DNA of 14,568 nt, from assembly GCA_964370035.1 (NCBI GenBank), contig CAYJGT010000038.1, forward strand, positions 1 to 14,568, written 5' to 3'. Shown in pieces: positions 1 through 7,000 of the stretch; positions within the stretch are counted from its first letter, which is position 1, and the number at the start of each line of letters is the position of its first letter. Source of the stretch: CAYJHC01 sp964370035. Lineage in GTDB: Bacteria; Bacillota; Clostridia; Peptostreptococcales; Anaerovoracaceae. The position numbers and the translations under genes are program-made. The notes below the pieces were generated by a model. It saw only the letters and a program-made list of their open reading frames with translations, was not told the origin of the DNA and ran no database searches.

Positions 1-3
1 CAA

Positions 4-46
4 AAAAATAGCAAAACTAATATAAATTGTTGGTTTTGCTATTTTT
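4..46. terminator. Bidirectional intrinsic terminator-like hairpin
   Basis: Two perfect 14-nt complementary arms (4-17 and 33-46) hold TAGCAAAAC against GTTTTGCTA. Weaker pairing (T-G and A-T) can extend into the 15-nt spacer. Read on the minus strand the stem runs into a T-run ending at position 2, just downstream of the GGDEF gene stop at 70. Read on the plus strand it is followed by TTTTTATTT, so it may also stop a gene entering from the left. Confidence 0.8.
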
Positions 47-69
47 ATTTGAGTTTAGATTTGTAATTA

Positions 70-1356
70 TTAATTCGAAGTTTTGAGTTTACGCTTGTTT
101 TTATACATTTCCTTGTCAACCTTTGAGAAAAATTCTTCGAATTCTTGCTTGGTTTGTCCTTCGAATTTATCAAAACTAAAAGCTATAGAAAATTCATACT
201 CCGATCTTTCGTTAAATTTCTTAATTTCTTTAGCTAGCGTAGCAAGGTTATGCTCAATAGTTTCGACTGTGCAGTCAACTGTATCTGTTAGCAATGATAC
301 AAATTCATCTCCACCTACTCGATAGGTTTTTCCCCAAGCAGAGAATAAATCATTAATACGAGTATATGCAGTCTTTATTGCAAAATCACCTTCAATGTGA
401 CCGTACTTATCATTTATTATTTTCAAATTGTTCATATCGAAAATAATACACCAAAATGGAGCAATTTGAGTTTTTCCTCTAAATATATCAGATATGTCTT
501 CGTGGTAAGCATTTGAATTGAATCCGCCAGTCAAAGTATCTTTAAAAGTGTATTCAAGTAAAGTGGACTTCATTTCATCAACCACTTTAGCAATATGGCC
601 AATTTCATCATGAGTAAAAAGGTGTTCTGGAATTGGGCTTTTTAAATTACCTCTAGAAATGGTATTTACTGCAGTCTCTAACTCAATTAAGTTTTTGCTC
701 ATGTTCTTTGCAAATGAATTTAAGAACAGTAAGATGAATATTCCTGCTGCAATAATGGAAACCACTATTAGAAAAAGAACCATATAAACAATACCTTCGT
801 TTCTTTCTAGAACTTCTTCCATCAAAACTTTTTCTGCATCTAAAAATTTATTTATGCTATCAAAAAACTGATTTGCTATAGGGGTCACTCTTGTAAGAGC
901 TTCAAGAGCAACATCAAACTCTCCACCATTAAGGTGAACATCTGCCGATTCTATCATACTGTCTTTATATTTGTCTTTTTCGGAAATAATGCTACTAAAT
1001 TCTGTAGCCTTTTCTCCATCTAATCTAATTAGGAAATTGTCCATTTGGGTATCTAATGAGTCGAATTCGGCCAGGTAATCATCGTACAGTTCACCGCTTT
1101 TTTCAAGATCTGATTCTAGAAGTATATCTCTCCCTAGAACTCTGCAGGCGTACATTGTACGTACAATATTATTTAGGAATTCAGTGTTTTTTACATTTTC
1201 GGTGAAAACTTGTTGAGAAATGTTATTTACACTATTTACTGAAACTACAGAAATTAGACCTATGATAAAAATCATAAGTGTAGCAAAAATTCTGGTTGGA
1301 AAAAATTTTCTTTTAATCGGGGCGTTTGATAGCCAGTTATTGTACTTTGAATTCAT
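70..1356 (-). CDS. Membrane-anchored GGDEF protein (probable diguanylate cyclase)
   Basis: Predicted to make cyclic di-GMP from two GTP at the membrane in response to an external signal. In the 428-residue form, a short basic N-terminus leads to a membrane helix (about 22-42). A roughly 145-residue extracytoplasmic helical region like four-helix-bundle sensors follows, then a second helix (about 189-212), a HAMP-like linker and a C-terminal GGDEF domain (about 270-425). The active motif GGDEF is intact (348-352), as are FDMNNLK and NDKYGH..GD. The RxxD inhibitory site expected five residues before GGDEF reads SAWG, so product inhibition through that site is unlikely. An in-frame GTG at 1392 would add 12 residues. 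I prefer the ATG at 1356 because AGAAGG lies just upstream of it, while the GTG sits only about 11 nt downstream of the -10 box with no ribosome site. The gene is transcribed alone and ends at a terminator. Confidence 0.88.
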   Translation of the reverse strand: MNSKYNNWLSNAPIKRKFFPTRIFATLMIFIIGLISVVSVNSVNNISQQVFTENVKNTEFLNNIVRTMYACRVLGRDILLESDLEKSGELYDDYLAEFDSLDTQMDNFLIRLDGEKATEFSSIISEKDKYKDSMIESADVHLNGGEFDVALEALTRVTPIANQFFDSINKFLDAEKVLMEEVLERNEGIVYMVLFLIVVSIIAAGIFILLFLNSFAKNMSKNLIELETAVNTISRGNLKSPIPEHLFTHDEIGHIAKVVDEMKSTLLEYTFKDTLTGGFNSNAYHEDISDIFRGKTQIAPFWCIIFDMNNLKIINDKYGHIEGDFAIKTAYTRINDLFSAWGKTYRVGGDEFVSLLTDTVDCTVETIEHNLATLAKEIKKFNERSEYEFSIAFSFDKFEGQTKQEFEEFFSKVDKEMYKNKRKLKTSN

Positions 1357-1403
1357 TTCTTTCCTTCTAAATAGTTTTACGAATTTAAACACTTTTATAT
1401 TTC

Positions 1404-1433
1404 AGTATACCATATTATTTAACGAATGAGTAA
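1404..1433 (-). promoter_or_regulatory. Extended -10 promoter for the GGDEF gene
   Basis: On the minus strand TATACT (1404-1409) is preceded by TGG (1410-1412), giving an extended -10 element. A weak -35 candidate, TTACTC, lies at 1428-1433 with 18-nt spacing. Predicted transcription starts near 1397. That leaves a leader of about 40 nt to the ATG at 1356. The site lies in the 53-bp gap behind the aminopeptidase gene and so gives the GGDEF gene independent transcription. Confidence 0.6.
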
Positions 1434-1445
1434 AAAAAGATTGAA

Positions 1446-2555
1446 TTATTTTAAATTTTCTGGGTTTAAAGTAAGTAATTCATCAATTACAAATAAACCA
1501 TCTTTTCTAATTAAAACATCATCAAACCAAATTTCCCCGCCACCGAATTCTGGTCGTTGGATCATTACTAAATCCCAATGTATAGCAGACTTATTGCCGT
1601 TAAATGCATCTTCGTATGAGGAACCTGGCGTTAAATGAAAACTTCCTGCTATTTTTTCATCAAATAGGGTGTCTTTCATAGGGTTTAAAATAAATGGATT
1701 TACGCCAATAGCGAACTCTCCAAAGTATCGAGCGCTTTCATCTGTATCTAATAATTCGTTTATTCTTTCTGTATTATTAGCAGTTGCCTTAGTTATTTTA
1801 CCATTTTCAATTTCAAAGACTATATTCTCAAAAGTGAAGCCTTGCTCCTCAGATGGGGTGTTGTAAGAGATGATTCCATTCATAGAAGTCCTTACAGGAG
1901 CAGTATATACTTCTCCATCAGGGATGTTTCTTTCTCCATCGCATTTACGAGCAGGTATATCTTTTATTGAAAAAGTCAAGTCTGTACCAGGGCCTAGCAA
2001 TCTCACTTTATCGGTTTTATTCATTAGTTCTACAAGTGAATCCATTGCTATACTCATTTTTTTATAATCCAATGTACAAACGTTAAAGTAAAAATCTTCA
2101 AAGGCTTCTTGGCTAGTGCCAGCCATTTGCGCCATTGAAGGGGATGGGTACCTAAGAACTACCCACTTAGTTTTGTTTACTCTATAGTCAAGAACTGGCC
2201 TAAGCCCTTTACTGTAAATGTTAAGTTTCTCGCTAGGAACATCTGCAAGTTCAGAAGAATTTGCACCTCCTCTAATTGCAATATATGCATCAATATCTTG
2301 CATTTGAGAAAGTTGCCATTCGTTCATTAAATTGACTTGAGCCTCATCACAATCGAGTAGAATCTCTCGACTTATTTGAGAATCTCTAATTTCTACAAAA
2401 GGTGTGCAACCTAAAGCATACACATCTTTTATTAATTGCCTAATAAGGGGTTTTGTTTCATTGCCTTCATAGCTTATCAAAACTTTCTCGCCGCTTTTTA
2501 AAGAAACTGAATATTCGGTTAGAAGTTTAGATAGCTTTATTATTCTGTTTTCCAT
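1446..2555 (-). CDS. Aminopeptidase, M29 family (AmpS/PepS/aminopeptidase T type)
   Basis: A cytosolic metallo-exopeptidase expected to remove N-terminal residues from peptides using two bound metal ions. The 369-residue protein carries the family's metal and active-site pattern in order: E215 (DGEVYTAP), E280 (GEFAIGVN), H307 (SFHLTPGSSYED) with Y314 shortly after, then H326 and D328 (IHWDLVMI). The N-terminal half (1-205) matches the regulatory or dimer domain of the family in style. The length is somewhat short compared with classic members of about 410 residues, but all catalytic residues are present and no truncation is evident. The ATG has AGGA seven nt upstream (plus coordinates 2563-2566). 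It diverges from ung and lies 53 bp ahead of the GGDEF gene, which has its own promoter. No signal peptide is visible. Confidence 0.92.
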   Translation of the reverse strand: MENRIIKLSKLLTEYSVSLKSGEKVLISYEGNETKPLIRQLIKDVYALGCTPFVEIRDSQISREILLDCDEAQVNLMNEWQLSQMQDIDAYIAIRGGANSSELADVPSEKLNIYSKGLRPVLDYRVNKTKWVVLRYPSPSMAQMAGTSQEAFEDFYFNVCTLDYKKMSIAMDSLVELMNKTDKVRLLGPGTDLTFSIKDIPARKCDGERNIPDGEVYTAPVRTSMNGIISYNTPSEEQGFTFENIVFEIENGKITKATANNTERINELLDTDESARYFGEFAIGVNPFILNPMKDTLFDEKIAGSFHLTPGSSYEDAFNGNKSAIHWDLVMIQRPEFGGGEIWFDDVLIRKDGLFVIDELLTLNPENLK

Positions 2556-2564
2556 AGTTTTTTC

Positions 2565-2586
2565 CTGAATTTAAGTGAAAATTCAG
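2565..2586 (-). promoter_or_regulatory. Inverted repeat next to the aminopeptidase ribosome site
   Basis: Arms CTGAATTT (2565-2572) and AAATTCAG (2579-2586) form an 8-bp stem with a 6-nt loop in the 5' leader of the M29 aminopeptidase. The proximal arm overlaps the first bases of the AGGA ribosome site, so folding could lower initiation. The stem is AT-rich and could be chance. Confidence 0.3.
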
Positions 2587-2623
2587 TGGTTCCTTTCATA
2601 ATTAATAGAATTTAAAATTTAAA

Positions 2624-2638
2624 TATACTTAAAGTATA
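2624..2638. promoter_or_regulatory. Palindrome with -10 boxes on both strands
   Basis: TATACTT-A-AAGTATA is a perfect 15-nt dyad, with TATACT on the plus strand (2624-2629) and on the minus strand (2633-2638). On the minus strand TTTATT lies 17 nt upstream, making a modest promoter for the aminopeptidase with a leader of about 70 nt. The symmetry would also suit an operator. No regulator gene adjoins it. Confidence 0.35.
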
Positions 2639-2734
2639 CATCTAAAATAGGTGAAAATAAAGAATATTAGATGAAATTTACAAGAAATCTAAAAGAAATA
2701 TCTTAATTATACTAGTATTAAATAGCTGAAAAGT

Positions 2735-2755
2735 AATAAACTTTTGAAGTTTATT
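2735..2755. repeat. 9-bp AT-rich inverted repeat in the aminopeptidase/ung intergenic region
   Basis: AATAAACTT and AAGTTTATT are perfectly complementary around a TTG spacer. The site lies about 60 nt upstream of the ung promoter, between divergent genes, where a terminator would make little sense. An operator is possible. A second small palindrome, ATACTAGTAT, is at 2709-2718. The rest of the 300-bp gap (2556-2855) shows no convincing small gene on either strand. Confidence 0.35.
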
Positions 2756-2795
2756 TAATTTATAAGACTAAGCCCATGACTCTATGGTATTTATA

Positions 2796-2824
2796 TTGAG
2801 AAGAGCACAAATTAATGGTAGAAT
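2796..2824 (+). promoter_or_regulatory. Promoter for ung
   Basis: TTGAGA (2796-2801, 5 of 6 to consensus), a 17-nt spacer ending in TGG, then TAGAAT (2819-2824, 5 of 6). This is a near-ideal housekeeping promoter with an extended -10. Transcription would start near 2831, only about 10 nt ahead of the ribosome site at 2841. Confidence 0.65.
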
Positions 2825-2840
2825 AATATAATAATAACTA

Positions 2841-2848
2841 AAGGAGGT
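2841..2848 (+). promoter_or_regulatory. Strong ribosome binding site that sets the ung start
   Basis: AAGGAGGT is a full-strength Shine-Dalgarno match. It lies 52 nt before the first in-frame ATG (2901), far too distant to serve it, but 7 nt before an in-frame ACG at 2856. This places initiation upstream of the ATG. Confidence 0.7.
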
Positions 2849-2855
2849 AGGGGAT

Positions 2856-3524
2856 ACGGAAATAATAAATGCCAGTTGGAAACAACTGTTAAAAGAAGAA
2901 ATGAAAAAACCCTATTATGTAGAATTATGTAGATTTATTAATGAAGAGTATGAGAATAATACTATATTTCCTCCAATTAAGGAAGTTTTCAGCGCCTTTG
3001 ATGCAGCAGACTATGAAAATATAAATGTAGTAATTATGGGGCAGGATCCTTATCACAAATTTGGGCAAGCAAATGGACTGAGCTTTTCCGTTAAACATGG
3101 TGTGAAGATACCCCCTTCTTTAAATAATATTTACAAAGAAATGTGTGAAGATTTAAAAGTAAAAAAACCTAATCACGGTTGTCTGAGCAAATGGGCCAAG
3201 AATGGAGTGTTTTTATTAAATAGTGTCCTAACGGTAAGAGAAGGAGAGCCTAATTCACATAAAGGAGCAGGATGGGAAAGATTTACAGATAAAGTAATTG
3301 AAATATTGAATGACAGAGAAGAGCCTATTGTATTTATTCTTTGGGGGTCTAAAGCAATAGAAAAGGAAAAATTAATAAAGAACAAAGGACATTTAGTTTT
3401 AAAAGGACTGCACCCAAGCCCATTATCCGCGTATAAAGGATTTTTTGGAGGAAAATATTTCACTAAGGCAAAGTACTTCTTAGAGGAAAATGGAAGAACA
3501 ATAAATTGGGATTTAGATGATTAG
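2856..3524 (+). CDS. ung: Uracil-DNA glycosylase, family 1
   Basis: Removes uracil from DNA as the first step of base excision repair. Counting from the ATG at 2901 (207 residues), GQDPYH (47-52) carries the catalytic Asp D49, LLNSVLTV carries the uracil-binding N107, and HPSPLS supplies the catalytic His H171. The reading frame stays open upstream to 2838. It encodes ASWKQLLKEE just before MKKPYY, which matches the conserved family N-terminus (E. coli Ung has TWHDVLAEE before a PYF). No ATG, GTG or TTG occurs in frame between the stop at 2835 and 2901, yet the ribosome site at 2841 fits an ACG start at 2856 (222 residues). ATA codons at 2862 and 2865 are alternatives. If initiation is really at 2901, the protein lacks its usual first helix. 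A missing base beside the out-of-frame ATG at 2869 is another explanation. Transcribed alone, divergent from the aminopeptidase. Confidence 0.93.
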   Translation, partial: TEIINASWKQLLKEEMKKPYYVELCRFINEEYENNTIFPPIKEVFSAFDAADYENINVVIMGQDPYHKFGQANGLSFSVKHGVKIPPSLNNIYKEMCEDLKVKKPNHGCLSKWAKNGVFLLNSVLTVREGEPNSHKGAGWERFTDKVIEILNDREEPIVFILWGSKAIEKEKLIKNKGHLVLKGLHPSPLSAYKGFFGGKYFTKAKYFLEENGRTINWDLDD

Positions 3525-3572
3525 TTTCAATTATGTGTTTTGAAAATTTATGTAGTTTGATTTTCAAGTTGG

Positions 3573-3578
3573 TATAAT
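3573..3578 (+). promoter_or_regulatory. Extended -10 promoter for the small-protein/Cys-rich/dnaE unit
   Basis: A perfect TATAAT is preceded by TGG (3570-3572), making an extended -10. No good -35 is present, which such promoters tolerate. A loose 8-bp stem (TTGAAAAT at 3540-3547, ATTTTCAA at 3560-3567) overlaps the upstream region and may be the weak end of the ung transcript or an operator. Transcription would start near 3585, giving a leader of about 35 nt. Confidence 0.6.
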
Positions 3579-3619
3579 ACAAAGTTATAAAAATGTCTAA
3601 AGAAATAGGAGGAAAGCTA

Positions 3620-3796
3620 ATGGGTAAAACACTTATAGGCAAAATGATTGCATATTGGATTTTTTTACTAGGAGGAGTATTTGTTGCTAGAGTAGTACTG
3701 CAAATAACAGCACCAACTGCTTATATTGTATTGTTTGTGTTAATGACTATTGTTTACTGGGCATTTGCTTTATATAACGATAGAAAAAGAGGTTAA
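3620..3796 (+). CDS. Small two-helix membrane protein, unknown function
   Basis: A 58-residue hydrophobic protein not tied to a known family. Two membrane segments (about 8-30 and 33-52) are separated by a short loop with a TAPT turn. Both ends are basic (GKTLIGK at the start, NDRKRG at the end), suggesting that both termini face the cytoplasm. I chose the ATG at 3620 because AGGAGG (3607-3612) is 7 nt before it; an upstream in-frame ATG at 3593 lacks a ribosome site. One base separates its stop from the next start, so the two are almost certainly translated from one mRNA. Composition and hydrophobic pattern support a real gene. Confidence 0.7.
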   Translation: MGKTLIGKMIAYWIFLLGGVFVARVVLQITAPTAYIVLFVLMTIVYWAFALYNDRKRG

Positions 3797-3797
3797 A

Positions 3798-4082
3798 ATG
3801 GAAAAAATAAAATTAGAGGTAAATTCTGAAAACTATAAATTTTTTTCTCACAAAAAATGTGAATGGTTTCCGTGTCATGATGTGGAATGGAAAGATGATT
3901 TCAATTGTTTATTTTGCTATTGTCCTCTTTATGCTTTAGGAGAGAAGTGTGGAGGTAACCCTAAGTTTTTGGATAATGGAGTTAAGGACTGCAGTCAATG
4001 TTTGTTACCTCATAAAAGATCTGGGTATGAACACATAATGAATAAATTTGAAGAAATTTCAAAACTTGCACAGAAAAAATAA
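3798..4082 (+). CDS. Cysteine-rich small-domain protein (probable metal-binding)
   Basis: A 94-residue soluble protein that resembles the Cys-rich small domain family (PF04071 type), whose function is not established. Eight cysteines fall in a conserved-looking arrangement: C21 and C26 (KKCEWFPCHD), C37, C40 and C42 (NCLFCYCPLY), C51 (EKCGG), C65 and C68 (DCSQCLLPHK). H27 and H72 are further possible ligands. A zinc or iron-sulfur site is likely. The start at 3798 is chosen over an earlier in-frame ATG (3750) because GAGG at 3789-3792 precedes it and because the longer form would overlap the previous gene by 47 nt with a hydrophobic leader not typical of the family. It ends 12 nt before dnaE, so it is probably co-transcribed with the replicase gene. 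A link to replication is not shown. Confidence 0.82.
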   Translation: MEKIKLEVNSENYKFFSHKKCEWFPCHDVEWKDDFNCLFCYCPLYALGEKCGGNPKFLDNGVKDCSQCLLPHKRSGYEHIMNKFEEISKLAQKK

Positions 4083-4094
4083 AGGGGAAAATTT

Positions 4095-7000
4095 ATGGCA
4101 TTTACACATTTACATCTCCATTCAGAATATAGTTTGCTAGATGGTGCCGCAAGAATAAATGATGTTGTTTCTAGAGCAAAGGAACTAGAGATGACATCTG
4201 TTGCTATTACAGACCATGGGAATATGTTTGGCGTAATTAATTTCTATAAAGAATGTAAGAAACAAGGCATCAAACCAATTTTAGGTTGTGAAGTATATAC
4301 AGCGAGAAGGGATAGGTTTTCAAAGGATCCTTCTAGAGACGGCTCACAGGGTCATCTTGTATTGCTTGCATATAATAATATAGGGTATAAAAATTTGATG
4401 AAAATAGTTTCTTCTGGATTTTTGGAGGGGTTTTATTATAAACCTAGAGTTGACAAGGGCCTACTTAAAGAAAACAGTGAAGGAATTATAGCGCTTTCGG
4501 CCTGCTTAGCAGGTGATGTTACATCTAAATTAATTTATGGGGATTATGAAGGGGCTAAAAAAGAAGCTTTGGATATGATGGAAATTTTTGGTAAAGAAAA
4601 CTTTTTTATTGAAATCCAAGACCATGGGCTAGAGGAACAAGCCATTACAAATCCAGAATTAATTAAGCTTAGTAGGGAACTAGGAATTGGATTAGTTGCA
4701 ACTAATGATGTTCATTATGTAAAAAAAGAAGATGCAGAGGCTCATGATGTTCTATTATGTATTCAAACTGCAAAAACTATAGATGATGAAGATAGAATGA
4801 GATTTTCAACCGATGAATTTTATATGAAATCAGAAGATGAGATGAGAATGCTCTTTCTTAATGTTCCGGAAGCCTGTGATAACACGGCGATTATTGCTGA
4901 GAGATGCAATGTTGAGATTGATTTCGATTCCCTTCATTTGCCTGACTTTGATAGTCCGGAAGGGTATACTAATGGGGAGTATTTAAGAAAACTCTGCAAT
5001 GAAGGCCTTGAAGAAAGATATTTTATAAATAAAAAACTTTCAGACGAAAAGAAAAATTTTTTAATTCAAAGACTTGAAATGGAACTTTCAGTAATTGAAA
5101 AAATGGGATATGTAGAATACTTTTTGGTTGTATGGGACTTTATAGATTACGCAAAAAGAAACGGAATAATGGTAGGCACAGGAAGAGGCTCAGCGGCAGG
5201 AAGCATTGTATCTTATGTTTTAAAAATAACTGACATTGATCCGATAGAGTATAATTTAATTTTCGAAAGATTCTTAAACCCTGAAAGGGTAAGTATGCCA
5301 GATATTGATATTGATTTTTGTATTGAAAGAAGGCAGGAAGTAATTGAGTATGTTAAAAATAAATATGGGGAAGATAAGGTTGCCTTAATAATCACCTTTG
5401 GAACTCTTGCGGCAAGGGCCGGAATTAGGGATGTAGGTCGTGCCTTAAATATCAGTTATGCGGAGGTTGATGCAGTTGCAAAGTCTGTTCCTGAGGCACC
5501 TGGAATGACATTAGGAAAAGCTTTGGCCATGAGTCCTGAACTTAAGAAAAAATATGATTCTGAAGAAAATGCTAGGAGAATGATTGATTTTGCATTAGCC
5601 CTTGAAGGTATTCCGAAAAATTCCTCAACACATGCAGCTGGAGTAGTAATCTCTAAAGAACCAATTGGTGAGTATGTACCTCTTTATAATGGCGGAAAAG
5701 GCACTGCTACTCAGTTTACTATGAGTACAATTGAAGAATTAGGCCTTCTAAAAATGGATTTTTTAGGGCTAAGAAACTTAACTATCATTAGAAATACTAT
5801 TGAACTAGTTGAAAAATCGCAAGGAATTAAAATTAACTTAGAAGATATTAAATTAGAAGATGCGGAAACATATAAAACTATCGCGGATGGTAATACCCAA
5901 GGAATATTTCAATTAGAGAGTCAGGGAATGACTCAATTTATGAAGAATTTAAAACCTACATGTATAGAGGATATTATTGCTGGGATTTCCTTATACCGAC
6001 CAGGGCCGATGGATTATATTCCTATGTATATAGAGAACAAAAAAAATCCAAAGGGGATAGAATACCTACACGAAAGCCTTAAGCCAATTTTAGAAGTTAC
6101 CTATGGATGCATAGTGTATCAAGAGCAAGTTATGCAAATCGTAAGAGAACTTGCGGGTTATTCTTTTGGCCGTTCAGATTTAATGAGAAGAGCAATGGGA
6201 AAGAAAAAGATGGACGTGATGCTTCAGGAGAAACATAATTTTATCTTTGGGCTTCCAGAAGAAGGTGTGGATGGCTGTGTTAAAAGGGGAATACCTGAAC
6301 ATATTGCAGAAGAAATTTTTAATAATATGGTATCATTTGCTGAGTATGCATTTAATAAATCTCATGCTGCGGCATATGCTGTAATTGGATATCAAACCGC
6401 ATATCTAAAAACCCATTATCAATGTGAATTTATGGCGGCCTTAATGACAAGTGTAATGGGCAGACCTGAAAAGGTTGCTATGTACATTCGAAATGCAAAA
6501 GAAATGGGGTTAGAAGTTCTACCTCCAGATATTAATGAGAGTGAGCTTGGATTTATAGTAAAAGATGGGAAAATTCGATTTGGCCTTAAAGGAATTAAAA
6601 GTGTAGGGGAAAACAGTATAATTTCTTTAATAGAAAAAAGAGAAAAAGAAGGAGGGGCGAAAGATATTGCCCAGTTTATTAGTAAGCTGGACACTAAAAC
6701 TATAAATAAGAAAAGCCTAGAAAGTTTAATAAAAGCAGGCGCTTTAGACTCACTAAATCCTAATAGAGCTCAAAGTCTTGTGGTTTATGAAAAGCTTTTA
6801 GAATCGGCTCAAAATTTAAATAAAAGAAATGTAGCAGGCCAAATATCTATGTTTCAAACAAATAAAGACATTATGGAAGAAGCTTCTGCCAGTGTTAATA
6901 TGCCAGAAATCTCTCCTTTTTCAGATCAAGTTTTAGGGTTGATGGAAAAAGAAATGACAGGAATCTATATTACTGCCCACCCTTTAGATAAATACAAAGA

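Noticed and set aside
1426..2067. Plus-strand open frames opposite the aminopeptidase
   Set aside because: No ribosome sites and no family features; the minus-strand M29 gene explains the sequence.
2784..2831. Fifteen-codon ORF in the aminopeptidase/ung gap
   Set aside because: No ribosome site, and it overlaps the ung promoter.
2869..2892. Seven-codon ORF from the ATG at 2869 in the ung leader
   Set aside because: It starts about 20 nt after the Shine-Dalgarno site, is out of the ung frame and too short. It is more useful as a hint of a possible one-base error than as a leader peptide.
3540..3567. Possible terminator after ung
   Set aside because: The 8-bp stem is AT-rich with a 12-nt loop and no T-run, and it overlaps the next promoter region.
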